DNA of 64,000 nucleotides from NCBI GenBank assembly GCA_001599355.1, contig BCGQ01000003.1:1180468-1244467 (forward strand), written 5' to 3'. Below, one piece after another: positions 33,448-44,400 of the stretch. This DNA comes from Nakazawaea peltata (Eukaryota; Ascomycota; Pichiomycetes; Alaninales; Pachysolenaceae). Position 1 is the first letter of the stretch. Each line of letters starts with the position of its first letter. The position numbers and the translations under genes were made by a program. Below the pieces are notes generated by a model that had not been told where the DNA came from, did not search any database, and saw only the letters and a list, made by a program, of their open reading frames with translations.

Positions 33448-36189
33448 TCACTTAGAATCCATTAAAAACGACACAAAGTCATCACTAACATCAAAAGTAC
33501 TGGCCATAACCTCTTGAGAGAAAAGACCATTCAAATAAGGCTGGTCAAAAATAAGATTCTCATCCCAAGAAGAGTGTCCAAATCGGGCAGGAATTCCTGG
33601 AATATCAATTGAGCTAGGCGTAGGACCATCTCCAGAGACACGTTGTTTCTGGATGACCAGATCCTTCAAAGACCGATAAACACTATGATCGAAACGTTCA
33701 TCTACACCCTTCAAATACGAAGATACAACACTGTAGTCGATCTCGATTTTGGCGATACGATACCGGTTCAGTCTTGTCTGGAACTCGAGGTCACTCTGAT
33801 ACTGCTGCTTGACGAACAAACACCAGGCAAAAATGAAGAATAAGTTCAAGTCTTCGTCCGGACGGAGATTGGAGGCTGGGGTAGACTCATTTTTACGGAT
33901 CAGTACGAGTGAGTTAATCAGTTTTACAACAGACCCTGTAAACCAGAGCAAATCTTGACAGATAGCTATATCAGTCGGCGAACAAGGCAGATTCGGATCC
34001 ATCCATTCACTTACACGCAGGACAAATCGGGTAGAAGGGTCAAGCTTCGTCAAAGCAGGCTCTTCACGGTACGGACTATACCCCCAAACTGGACCTGGCA
34101 TTACTCCAGACAGAATACAGAAAGTCAAGTGGAGACAAACCCTCATCATGGACATCCGAAGAAGTCCTGCAGGAAAGGCCGTGAATTGGTTCCTGGAATA
34201 CAGGAAGGGATCGGAAAACCGATTGAATTTTTGTACTACAAGAAGTAAGTCACATTGCAGGTAGAGTGAGCCGAGTCCCAATTTGACAGCTTTGGTATGG
34301 TACACTTCTCGAATCAGAAGATGAGATTCTGGGGCAAAGAAACCTGCCAATACATATAAAGATCCCAAAATACACAGGATTTGAATATGGAAAGTTGCTT
34401 CCAAAATCAAATCAAAGTCGGGGAAGCTTAAAGCCGCCAATTTAGGTAAGGCAGAAGTATAGATAGGTTGAAAATCTGCCGATAAATCATGAGATATGGC
34501 AGAAATTGCAGACATGAGATCAGAAAATTTCATAGGAGCTCCCGTATTAACCTTTAACAGGACAATTCTCAAACATTTATACAGTTTATATAAAGCAGAG
34601 CCATCGTCTTCTGGGGGACGCATATTAAGAGAATTCCAATGGAGGGGAGCCCCCAAATCGACAGAATTAAGAGCATCTAAGTAGCAAATACAAAGCCAGA
34701 GATTCTTCAACATGATTTTAAAACGGGGCAACTCCGACAGGTAAAGCTGATTTATATCGCCATGTAAACCTATAGTTATGGCATGTTCGAAGGCCAAGCC
34801 GAAATAAATGGACCCATTGGCAGTATCTCCACCATCTGCGTCGCTCATATCGAATTTTTTAATTAAACGAAGTAATAAGATAGTCTGGAGAACTGGAACA
34901 GACGCCTTAGTAGTATAACGCAGGGCATCGAGCAAATGAGTTATATATTTAAGGAGAAGATCCTCTTTATCGGAGAAGGGGCCATCATTTTCTGGCACAT
35001 TACGGGCTTGACAGACGAGAAGTAATTTCATCACCAGCAAAGTAAGCAGAACTCGAGCAATATCTGTATTTTTATGGGTGATATTGAAATGGAAAGAACC
35101 TGGAGCAATATGAGAGTTAGCTGAGGAAGTTTCAGGAGATACAAGAGAGGGAATCGAACCAGCACTGTTGGCGATCGAAGGGGACCTCGAAGTAGAACCC
35201 CCAGCAGACATATGATTATGAACTTCAGAAAGATCAGTAGAAGGACGGAAAATTCTATTGAAATCACTCATAAATACTTCACGATCAATGATAGGAAGCA
35301 GACGGTTGATTGTACAGTTGAAATACTCGAGAACCATTACAGAAATAGTATCAAGAGGGGGTAAAAAGAGCTGAAGATGCTGAAGAAGCAGGTCCTGATC
35401 GAGACAACCGTCTGGGATAGAGATTTGGTTCAGGAACTGGTCACGTTGCTCGCGACGACGCTTCCTCTCCAGGTCAAGACTTCTACGGGTACTAGCGAAA
35501 TGAGTTAGGTAGAAAAGTCGATGAGGCTCAGCCCAACAACGAGGGGATGTAAGGCCATAGAAGACGATGCGACTTTTCTTCGAGAGGAGACATATATACT
35601 TATTAGGGTCGATTTCGAAATCGGGGAACGGAAATTGAGGCGACTCCAGTTCTTCTTCTTCCACAGGAATAGATCCAGATTGTACTGGAGGTCTTTGGAG
35701 AAGTACGTTACTCCCAGAACCAGATCCATGGGAACTTTGGCTCTTGAGACGTGCTAAAGCACTCTCCAATTCTCGTCTTAAACGAACATTTTCCTCACGA
35801 GTCTCATAGAACAGTTGCTCGAGTCCCTTCTTGGCCCTCGAGGTGGGTTCTTCATCGTATAAACAGGCAGTCTCAGCCTTGACGCATGATGTGCACATAG
35901 GACGGGCATGGTCACAGCGAGTCTTGCGTCGCTTACAAGCGATACAAGATTTGCTGATCCTCTTTCTTGTCTGGCGGGGCCGGAATTCAATACTGGACTC
36001 CATTACAGGCGTAGATATCTTGGTACTTATTGGTGTTGTCGAATCAGTGCCACCCGAATCTTTCGTACTCGTATTCTCTGCAGAGGAACTGACAGGATTG
36101 GGGTCGGAAATGCGCAAATCCGACTCCGAGTGAGTCAGCGGTGAAGGAGCGGAAAAAAGATTATTTTGGGGGGAGACAGGTAGTGTCAT
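33448..36189 (-). CDS. Zn2Cys6 fungal transcription factor A
   Basis: 913 residues from the ATG at 36189. A Zn2Cys6 binuclear cluster with Cys at 82, 85, 92, 99, 102 and 109 (KSCIACKRRKTRCD..) is followed by a linker and a coiled coil (about 120-148), so it likely binds CGG-type half sites as a dimer. A fungal-specific middle homology region runs from about 285 to 560 (EYFNCTINRLLPIIDREVF; ADGGDTANGSIYFGLAFEHAI; WLCICYLDALNSVDLGAPLHW). The N-terminus is Ser/Pro/Thr-rich. Target genes cannot be inferred from the protein. Its own promoter contains three CGGCCG elements, so self-control is possible. The next gene encodes a similar protein; see findings. Confidence 0.92.
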   Translation of the reverse strand: MTLPVSPQNNLFSAPSPLTHSESDLRISDPNPVSSSAENTSTKDSGGTDSTTPISTKISTPVMESSIEFRPRQTRKRISKSCIACKRRKTRCDHARPMCTSCVKAETACLYDEEPTSRAKKGLEQLFYETREENVRLRRELESALARLKSQSSHGSGSGSNVLLQRPPVQSGSIPVEEEELESPQFPFPDFEIDPNKYICLLSKKSRIVFYGLTSPRCWAEPHRLFYLTHFASTRRSLDLERKRRREQRDQFLNQISIPDGCLDQDLLLQHLQLFLPPLDTISVMVLEYFNCTINRLLPIIDREVFMSDFNRIFRPSTDLSEVHNHMSAGGSTSRSPSIANSAGSIPSLVSPETSSANSHIAPGSFHFNITHKNTDIARVLLTLLVMKLLLVCQARNVPENDGPFSDKEDLLLKYITHLLDALRYTTKASVPVLQTILLLRLIKKFDMSDADGGDTANGSIYFGLAFEHAITIGLHGDINQLYLSELPRFKIMLKNLWLCICYLDALNSVDLGAPLHWNSLNMRPPEDDGSALYKLYKCLRIVLLKVNTGAPMKFSDLMSAISAISHDLSADFQPIYTSALPKLAALSFPDFDLILEATFHIQILCILGSLYVLAGFFAPESHLLIREVYHTKAVKLGLGSLYLQCDLLLVVQKFNRFSDPFLYSRNQFTAFPAGLLRMSMMRVCLHLTFCILSGVMPGPVWGYSPYREEPALTKLDPSTRFVLRVSEWMDPNLPCSPTDIAICQDLLWFTGSVVKLINSLVLIRKNESTPASNLRPDEDLNLFFIFAWCLFVKQQYQSDLEFQTRLNRYRIAKIEIDYSVVSSYLKGVDERFDHSVYRSLKDLVIQKQRVSGDGPTPSSIDIPGIPARFGHSSWDENLIFDQPYLNGLFSQEVMASTFDVSDDFVSFLMDSK

Positions 36190-36744
36190 GGGTATCTGGG
36201 GATGGGGGGCAGATGGGGGATTTGACAAGCAGTAGTCAGAAGAGTCCTAATAGTCTTGGCAGAGTGTAGGGATCTCTGAATATGTTAGTTTTAAGTGACG
36301 GCCGTACCGACGGGAATAAGGTCCGAATTTATATAGTGAGAAGGAAATTTGGGTAGATGTATGATTGCGGCCGTATTATGTGTGGGTTACGGCCGTAAGA
36401 ATTATAGGATGATGCACGACTTTTATATAATCGAGGAGATATGCACGACTTACAGAATTAGAATTAGGTACACTACCAAAAGATAATTGGGGGTGTCAAG
36501 CTTTAGGTTTAGATTAATCAGAGATTAATGAGAGATAATAAGAGCAGCTAGTCCATAGTACGGTCTCTTTACACCTGTATATGTATTAAACGATTGTATT
36601 AAATTTATAAGAATTACTAATTGTCTGAAGTCATAAATAGCATTAGTGTATTAGGTAGAGCAGCGGATGGAGGGGTTGGATGGGGCGGATGGGGCGGACG
36701 GGGAACCGATGGAGCAATAAATGAAGCAGTACATGGTCAGATAC
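36190..36744. promoter_or_regulatory. Promoter region of zinc-cluster gene A
   Basis: 555 bases between factor A's ATG and factor B's stop codon. The proximal part carries three CGGCCG palindromes, a TATATAA-type box near 36328-36335 (minus strand, about 140 bases upstream) and a direct repeat ATGCACGACTT at 36412-36422 and 36441-36451. The distal part has a GGGGCGGA-type cluster near 36680-36700. Confidence 0.5.
36298..36398. promoter_or_regulatory. Three CGGCCG palindromes (zinc-cluster-type sites)
   Basis: ACGGCCGTA at 36298-36306, GCGGCCGTA at 36367-36375 and the 12-base palindrome TTACGGCCGTAA at 36387-36398. Each joins CGG and CCG half sites with no spacer. They lie 110-210 bases upstream of the zinc-cluster factor A ATG. 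Confidence 0.5.
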
Positions 36745-39700
36745 CTAATTAACGGCTTTAGCATTCCCCAAATCAGCCAAATAATGATCAAAAAAGTCCT
36801 CATTCAACTGAGTAAGATCAATATTCCATAAAATATCATCCAAAGCTGCAATTGGATTAGTATTAGGAGAGAATCTAGAGTACAAATCGACCGGAATAAA
36901 CTCTTTGAAGGAGTCATAGACGATCTCGACCTTAGATCCCGGTAAATTCAATCTCTGGGATAATTTGCGGTCCTTTTCGATGAATTTATTCAAGTGGATG
37001 AACGAAATAAACACAAGGAACAACAGGTAGTCATTGATATCACGGATCAATGATTTAGGATCCTGTTCCACTTCTTGGTGGTTCAAAAGTAAGATCATGG
37101 AGATCGCTCTGAGCATTATATTGTTCAACAAAGTCAATCCCATCACTTCACGGTTTGGATTAGTTACAAAACGTTCCAAACCTTCATCACTAGTGGGGCT
37201 TTGGAGCTCTGAAAGCTTTACCAAGATATCCTTAGGAGGAGGGAGATTAACAAGTTCCTGACTGCTGAGGACACGAGTCAAGTTCAAGAGATAATATACA
37301 AAACAACGAAGGAAAGATTGCCTGGTCATTCCAGCAGCAAAGCATCCAATTTCTGGCCATAAATTTAAACCATTGCTTCGGGCTATCTCGCTACGACGAC
37401 GGAATTCTGTCCCAGAAAGTAACAACAAGAGGGTATATTTCATCGTAAGACAGAAACACCGGTCACTCTTGTCACCATCTAGGTCCTTCAATATATAATA
37501 CATGAATTGATAACTGTGCTGAATGAAGGCAATTATAGTATAGGAGAGGTAGATCTGTTCTAGAACATTGTAACCCATTTCACGATCACGATTCTGTTGA
37601 TAAAAGTGGATTAAATCGAAGATTGGGTCGAAATTGTCCAGTAAAAACTGTTTTAAATTGTCAATACGAACTAATAAACTACCCACGGTTGCATCTTTTA
37701 CTAGGAGGGCTCTTGACAGTTCACGGATCATCAAGGTGGTTCTGATGAAGAGCAGGTCACGGCCCTTGAGATCAAGATAGTCCGTGTGTAAGTCTTCTAC
37801 AGACACATGGAGGGGACCACCGGCATCGAAAGACTCCAAAGCGTCGAAGAAGAGGATCCTGACCCAAAGCAGCTTTAACAGCTGACGGTACGATTTTGAG
37901 AATGAACTGTAAATCAAGTCGATGTCTTGGTGAAGCAGGATCATGATGGCTCCACGGAAACAAAGAGAAAAGACACCTGCACCTTTGTTGGCATCTCCTC
38001 CGTCGCTGTTACGAGCTTGGAATCTGTAGAGCAGAGAGAGCAAGAACAAGGTCTGAACCGATGGAAGACATGCTCTTTCACGATAGTTGTAACGTTCGAG
38101 ACATTTGTCTATGAAACGGAGCATGAATTGATCTGCGTCGGGTGAAGAAATGGTTGGTCTTGCTGAGGGAGGAGGTACAGATGATGAGTTCCCTGAATTA
38201 GAGGCTCCAGATCCTACAGAGGCTGGACTAGAGGTCACTCCTGGTGCACCTCCACCAGCTCCAGGCCTTGATACACGAGGTTCAGTGAGTGGAACAGCCA
38301 TCGCGGCCGCAGCTGAACAAACAGATGATGCAGTTGAGGATTTACGGCTCTTTTTGAAATCTTTCATACGATTTTCCTCTTCGGAGTTCATCACCAACTG
38401 GACTAAAGTTAATGTGAGCGCAATATACAGATAGCTGATGTACTTGTTATCTCCGATATTGATTTTGACATCTCCCCACAGTGTTGATACGAACACCTCT
38501 TTGAAATGAATCAAAAAGTCCTGTTTGTCGACGATAGGGAGGAATCTGTACCATAGTCCGTTGAAGTAAGAGTCTAAATATGATCTAAGGGTCAGATAGT
38601 CTGGCAAGAACAGTTCGAGATTCAGTATGAATTGGACATCGTCAGCATCGGTGAAGGGGTGATATACTGGTAACTTGGTGAGATTGAAGTACTTCCATTG
38701 GATACGATCGTTTTTAAGAGCCTTCTTGAAGTATGAGAAATAGTTAGAGACCAAGCCTGACTCGATATGGAGGAAGGTGCTCCATGAGCTGGGTCCATAG
38801 TAGGTGATTTTGTTCTTTTTGAACTTCAGGACATGGAACATACTACTGTCTATGACGAAATTATCGATGTGTTCGTCACCTAGAAGTTGCTGTGAGAGAT
38901 ATACACTGCCCTTTTCCACCATAGGAGCCAGATGTGGGGGGCCCTGGGGCGGTTGGGGAGAACTGAATGGATAGAATGACAGTAGTTTGGGTTTCATTTG
39001 CTGAGGATAATGTTGGAATGGTGTAGTATTGGAAGACGGTGTGGATGTCGCAGAAGAGTTAGGGGTATGGGAGTGTATGCCAGTTCCATTAGAAGATGGG
39101 GCTGACGTTGGAGCAGCAGATATTTGAGGCCGTGAACCAACGTTAGTAGGTGGTAACTGGGACTGTTGGATGATCTGAGGAGCAGTAGGGTGGACGACAG
39201 GTGGCTGGATCTGGTGGGTAAATTGAATCTGTTGAGGGAACTGAACTTGAGGAGGTATCTGTGGAGGGACCTGTTGAGGGACCTGTTGAGGAACCTGTTG
39301 AGGGACCTGTTGAGGGACTTGACTAGGCCCTTGTTGATTCTGGGACATCAACAGACGAAGAGTCAGCTTGAGGTGTTCATTCTCTTGTTGTAACTGGCCA
39401 GCAGACACAGGATTCACGTTGACAGTTGCTGGCAGCAGCGGTGGAACCGGCTGCACAAAGTTCAGTAATGGAAATTGGATCTGATGTTCATTAGCCACTT
39501 GGGCCAGTTTATGGTTGTTTGACAGGTTTAACTTTTGGGCGGCAGCAGCAGCGGCACGTCCACCGTTGGTAAGGTCAACCTTATTATCATTCAGGGAATA
39601 TTCACACTGAGAAAGCTGGCGCTGTGTACAGCTGGTACATTTGGGGCGCTTGAAATCACACCTCACCTTTCTAGACCGACAGTTAGAGCACAGCTTGACC

Positions 39701-39759
39701 AGGCGCCGTCGTTTGTGAACGCGATTATCATCGAAGTTATCTATTGTGAGAAGTTCCAT
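36745..39759 (-). CDS. Zn2Cys6 fungal transcription factor B
   Basis: 1004 residues from the ATG at 39759. Zn2Cys6 cluster with Cys at 24, 27, 34, 41, 44 and 52; the last interval has seven residues instead of the usual six. The next 200 residues are Gln/Pro/Ser-rich and contain a VPQQ repeat, typical of an activation domain. A middle homology region follows from about 370 (SYFNGLWYRFLPIVDKQDF; SDGGDANKGAGVFSLCFRGAI; LWVRILFFDALESFDAGGPLH), interrupted by a Ser/Ala/Gly-rich insert. These segments line up in order with those of neighbouring factor A, so the two are probably paralogues. Target unknown. Confidence 0.92.
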   Translation of the reverse strand: MELLTIDNFDDNRVHKRRRLVKLCSNCRSRKVRCDFKRPKCTSCTQRQLSQCEYSLNDNKVDLTNGGRAAAAAAQKLNLSNNHKLAQVANEHQIQFPLLNFVQPVPPLLPATVNVNPVSAGQLQQENEHLKLTLRLLMSQNQQGPSQVPQQVPQQVPQQVPQQVPPQIPPQVQFPQQIQFTHQIQPPVVHPTAPQIIQQSQLPPTNVGSRPQISAAPTSAPSSNGTGIHSHTPNSSATSTPSSNTTPFQHYPQQMKPKLLSFYPFSSPQPPQGPPHLAPMVEKGSVYLSQQLLGDEHIDNFVIDSSMFHVLKFKKNKITYYGPSSWSTFLHIESGLVSNYFSYFKKALKNDRIQWKYFNLTKLPVYHPFTDADDVQFILNLELFLPDYLTLRSYLDSYFNGLWYRFLPIVDKQDFLIHFKEVFVSTLWGDVKINIGDNKYISYLYIALTLTLVQLVMNSEEENRMKDFKKSRKSSTASSVCSAAAAMAVPLTEPRVSRPGAGGGAPGVTSSPASVGSGASNSGNSSSVPPPSARPTISSPDADQFMLRFIDKCLERYNYRERACLPSVQTLFLLSLLYRFQARNSDGGDANKGAGVFSLCFRGAIMILLHQDIDLIYSSFSKSYRQLLKLLWVRILFFDALESFDAGGPLHVSVEDLHTDYLDLKGRDLLFIRTTLMIRELSRALLVKDATVGSLLVRIDNLKQFLLDNFDPIFDLIHFYQQNRDREMGYNVLEQIYLSYTIIAFIQHSYQFMYYILKDLDGDKSDRCFCLTMKYTLLLLLSGTEFRRRSEIARSNGLNLWPEIGCFAAGMTRQSFLRCFVYYLLNLTRVLSSQELVNLPPPKDILVKLSELQSPTSDEGLERFVTNPNREVMGLTLLNNIMLRAISMILLLNHQEVEQDPKSLIRDINDYLLFLVFISFIHLNKFIEKDRKLSQRLNLPGSKVEIVYDSFKEFIPVDLYSRFSPNTNPIAALDDILWNIDLTQLNEDFFDHYLADLGNAKAVN
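39259..39318. repeat. 12-base coding repeat (VPQQ units) in zinc-cluster gene B
   Basis: Five units of CTGTTGAGGGAC with two single-base variants. On the coding strand it gives QQVPQQVPQQ; the period of 12 keeps the frame. Confidence 0.85.
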
Positions 39760-40647
39760 GGCGGTATTGAGAGATCTGAACGACACGCAAGATCGAAAAA
39801 ATGAGGTTTCAACAAGCTGCCGAGTTGCTAATCTGAAGTCTTGAGAGCCCTATTTGAATGGGATCAGGAGAGCACTTTGGTTTTAGTTCGAGAGGAGAAT
39901 GAGCTGGAAAAAAAAAGTGACAGCAAAACTTGAGATGCTCGAGGCCCTCAGATCTGCAAGTTGTATTAGTAAGTCAGCGGCAGGTAAACTTGTTTTGAGA
40001 TGCTCCTGCGGACTATAAGGCAGATGCGACAGAGGACCAGGCAGGAGTCAGGCGGAGAGAAGGACCGCAGGGGCGGTGCGGCAGATGGCAGGGCAGGCGG
40101 CAGAGGCAGGCGGCAATAGATGGAGGAGGGGCCCGTAAGCGAAAGAGAAGAAGACAGCCGGAGTTACTTCATTGGGAAACAAACGGGCGCGAGTTACCTA
40201 ATAGGGTATTTAGTTCTGAGGGAGGAGAAAAATTGATTGTGGAGAAGCGAGAGGGGAAGAGAAGTAGAGGGGGAGAAACGCAGAAGGGAAGAAACGCAAA
40301 AGGGAAGAAAGACAGAGCTGAAAAAAAGCAGAAGGGGGGAATAAAGGGTCAGTAAAGGGCACGCATTACATGGTGTATAGTATATTGGATGGTTGGGATT
40401 CAACTGATCAGCGGGCAGGACATAAATAATTGAAATTAAAAAGAGTGTTATTTTTATAGGTGAATTTATGCAGCCCCTGAATTACCTCATTTAGAAAGCA
40501 TAGATATACAGCCCCATTATTTCCTTTTACAGAAATAGCCCCACTAATGCGGAGAAATTCAATTTCGATTTGAACTCTCAAATTTAGTTGTACAAACCCC
40601 AGTTCATTCGATCAAAAGCACGGAAATCGACACCCAATCCATTCATA
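39760..40647. other. Long divergent promoter, zinc-cluster B / NDUFA6
   Basis: 888 bases. It is GC-rich with repeated GGCGG/GCAGGCGGC blocks at about 40020-40130, then a purine-rich + strand stretch (40210-40340) with repeated AGAAGGGAAGAAACGC, then AT-rich sequence near the NDUFA6 start. A short reading frame opposite the purine tract is just its CT-rich complement. Confidence 0.5.
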
Positions 40648-41019
40648 ATGTCATTCCAGAGTGCAGCATTCGCTGAGACGACAAAATTCGTCCGTGATCC
40701 TCGTGAAATGCGTAACTTATCCCTCAATTTATACCGTCGTTACCTCAGACATTCGAGAGATTTCGTCAACAGTTACAACCTCAACATCCCTCCATCACAA
40801 GTGAAGACCAAGGTTAGACAGGAGTTTGAAAGAAATAGATATGTCCACAACTTGTCAATTCAGAATGTATTGTATATGAAGGGACAGATGGAGTTCCAGG
40901 AGTTGATCAATTTCTGGAAACAAGAATGTCATGTCATGAAGTACTTTGAGACTCCAGAGTACTACGATACTACTCATAATAAAGGGTTCCTTGATAAGTT
41001 CCTTAAAGGAAGTGATTGA
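40648..41019 (+). CDS. Complex I LYR-motif subunit NDUFA6/NB4M
   Basis: 123 residues from the ATG at 40648. LYR motif NLYRRYLRHSRDF (about 27-39), followed by VKTKVRQEFERNRYV, a KGQMEFQELINFWKQECHVMKYF block (about 79-101) and a short tail. The order and the WKQ.xHVM(K/R)(Y/F)F end are those of NDUFA6 (B14/LYRM6), a peripheral subunit of mitochondrial NADH dehydrogenase that binds acyl carrier protein. Complex I is missing from Saccharomycetaceae, so its presence speaks for another yeast family. There is no classical presequence, as for LYR proteins generally. Confidence 0.88.
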   Translation: MSFQSAAFAETTKFVRDPREMRNLSLNLYRRYLRHSRDFVNSYNLNIPPSQVKTKVRQEFERNRYVHNLSIQNVLYMKGQMEFQELINFWKQECHVMKYFETPEYYDTTHNKGFLDKFLKGSD

Positions 41020-41497
41020 GACGGGTTTCTTTAGAGAGGATTGCCGCTCAGCTGCAGTTTATTTGAATTCAATATGACTATGTCTAACAACTAAGCGTGC
41101 TAGGGGACGCATATTGAGATATTATTTATTTGAGATCAGACAGTGAATTGGATCAGAGTATCTTCTGATTACCATGGTTACTTAACTGGTTGTTATTTAT
41201 TTATTTATTATTATTTATTACTATTTATTATTGCAGATATGTACAAACTTAACTTTAAATATGAACCGCAAAGTTTAGCTATTCGGGAGGTGGTTTTATG
41301 CCTCTTTGGGTCGCTTTAGATGACTAGTTGGGATACCCCGCACCAGTTCAATTCGGAAACCATATAAAAGGTAATGTATACCCCCTTTACTACATCTGCA
41401 TGAACTATAATCTTTATTAATTGTCTATTGATAATGAAGTAATCGTAATATGATCGTAATATTAAATACATTTTGTATGATGATATAATTTGATGCT
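41020..41497. other. Convergent 3' region NDUFA6 / RIC1
   Basis: 478 bases, AT-rich, with a (TTATTTA)-type low-complexity run at about 41190-41235. No gene recognised. Confidence 0.5.
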
Positions 41498-44400
41498 CTA
41501 TTCCCCAATCAAGGCATCAATAATACCCAACTTGTTGTCCTCATCTACAAACTTAATATATCTGACCAATTCGAAACACAACTCGAAGTCACCGGAGTCG
41601 ACAAGTTTCTTCATGAGATATAAAATGGTCTCTCTATCTTTATCGTCGATCAACTCGGAGGATTGTTGTCTTTCGTAGTTCAAGGTCAAAATCATGTAGT
41701 GACAGCTTAAGGCGTAGTCCTCCGAAGGCAATATCTGGTCATCCAAGATTTGTCTTGGAGTAAGACCCAATTGCTGGAAGAAACTGTGCCAGTATTTGAT
41801 CTCGATCTTCTTCAAGAGACTTAAGTAGATGATGTATTTTGTGTTATCGGAGTGAGAGATGGAGTTAGATGAGTATGTTGACTGTTCAATGAGCAGTACG
41901 AGTCTATGGAATCTCAAGGCATTCACCTGTTCGTCCATCAAACAATTCAACATCAAGAACTCGAGACAGAATTGGTAGTTAGCACAATGTGAGAACCTGG
42001 AACCGATCTCAGCGTCTGAGTAAGCCTTAAAGGTGTCCTGATCACCAACTGTAAGATAGTAGTCGAGTAAACTGGCGAGGAAGTCTTTGTGGAGGGTTCT
42101 AGGTACGATCTCAGACCATGTCTTGCGGAATTTGATGTCGACTTCGAACCCTACGACACAATTCCTTTCAAATAGGGTTGCGATGGGGTAGATATTTGAT
42201 TGGTTAGCGGAGGAGACGACCGAGATTGGCAGACGGGATGAAAGAGAAGATGAACTTGGGCTGGAAACGAGAGGTGTTGAAAAAGCCTGTGACAGAGTCA
42301 GTGAAGCCGGTTGGTCTTTTCTAATCAAATGATTCTCCTGGTCGATATCCACATACAACGGAGTCACCTTGGCTATGTTATGCTTCAATACCAGCAGATT
42401 CAGTAAGATATTCAAGTCGTAGTATATCATTTCTTTACCGTTGAACATGGAGATCATCGAATCGGAGAGTTTCGAGAGATATTCGATTCCCGATTGAAGG
42501 ATGATCTTCTCGAATTTGATTGACGGACGTTTCTTCAGAGCAACCGGAGGAGGTGTCAAGGTGTTAAGTGCAAGAGAACTTCCATTTCTCGAGATGTTCG
42601 TGCTGCTTGCTACCCTGGAGATAGGTGGGAACTGTTGGGGAGATGCTGAGACCAGAGCCTGTGCTTGCAGATGTCCAGACAGCAATGAGATTCCAGCAAT
42701 ATCCTGTTCCACCACACTTTGACGTAAATAGATGACATCACCGTTCACAACGATCAATAAATCGTTGTCATTGATCTTATTGATGGACTTGACTAATGCC
42801 GGGTCGAGTTTAGTGGACAGCATAGGAGAAGCAAGCAACGGAGGAGCGAGTTTCGAGGCAGAGCTCAGAAGATGAAGCTGAGAATGAGATCTGGAGTGCT
42901 GCTGAGGTTGCTGGGACTGGAAGAACTTCTTTAAAGCAAACACTTTATTGCATTTGATCTGGAGGGTGGTTCTAGATTTGGCATTCAATTTCAGAAGCTC
43001 GAAGAAGTAACAATTGAGTTCCGTAGTTAAGACGATCAACTCTTTATTGTTGTCGAGGTTGAAATAGAGGAAGTCTTCGACAGGTTTTGAAGATGAAGTT
43101 GAAGTGGTACCTGGTGCAGAAGCTGACCCTGTCCCTGGCCCAGCTCCAGCTCCAGAAACATTACTGTTGAAAGTATAATTCCAAATTAAAGAATCTGGAC
43201 CAAACTCAATATCCTCTTGGAAGATGAGATTGGAGAAAATGACAATCTCAGTTGTTGGCTTGACATCATTCAGAGTATGGTCTACGAGTTTCTGTGAATG
43301 AGAGTCGGACTTAAGCAGTAAAATCAAGAAACTGTCGAACCAAAGTGACTGTAAGACATTGTTTTCGAGAGAAGTGCTTCCGAGTAAGAACTTCCAACGT
43401 TTAGTACTACTATTATAGACGATTAAGTCTTTATCACCACAACAACAGATATACTGATGGTTTGGGGACAGGTTTAGGGATCTAATAACGGAATTACGGA
43501 GTCTGAATTTGGATGGTAGTTGGATATGAGTCCATGCTGAGAATGAGTCGAGTGAAAGATCAGAGGAAGAAGCTGATGGAGGAGGGGATGATTCTGTCGA
43601 AGCAGTTGAAGATTCCGATGCTGGTTGAGAGGATTTCAGGTGGGATCCGGCACTTTTCATGACAGAAATATAGTCATGGTTGTACAAAATAGGAGTTCGA
43701 AGCGTCTGAGAGTTCTGATGGAGTAAGAAGTTGAGCTGAATGGTTTTGAAATGATAAAGACGAGATTTCCCAGCTAAAAGTAAATCATTATTGATTGAGA
43801 ACAGACCCAGATGCATTCCTGCGAACCAATCCAGTTTGCCAGAGTCCAACTCATCGCTGTATTCGAAGGTTGAGAAGTTGAGGTTTCCGAAAACAGAATA
43901 AAGACGCCAACCTGTAGTGAAGAGGACAAGATAACCTGAAGGAGCCAACTGGAGGTCAAGGAAAGCATGACGAGCAGCTGCAGGAGCAGCAGTATTGACT
44001 CTTATTAATTGAGTCTTCTTTTTATCGGATATTTTGTATATTTTCAACTCACCTTGACGAGTGACAAGAACGAGGAGATTATGAGAAGAATTGATGAGGA
44101 ATTTGGATATCTCATCATTGGTTTCTGTATGAAGAACCTCGCCAAGCAGACCATCAAGTCGTACACTCCATATACGATTGGAGTCATCTAGCCAGTATAA
44201 TTGGTTGCCAGAGTACACGACTTGCTGAATTTTCGAGGAAGATTGGAACCAGCCGGATTCTTCAAGTAAAATGACCTCGATGTTATTACCCGACCGGTCA
44301 AAACTGATGGTCTGTAACAGTGGAGGGTCTGAGGTTATCAATAGAAGCTTTCCATTCTGTAATGGGACGAAATCAACGAGAGTACTTTGGACGTTCAAGA

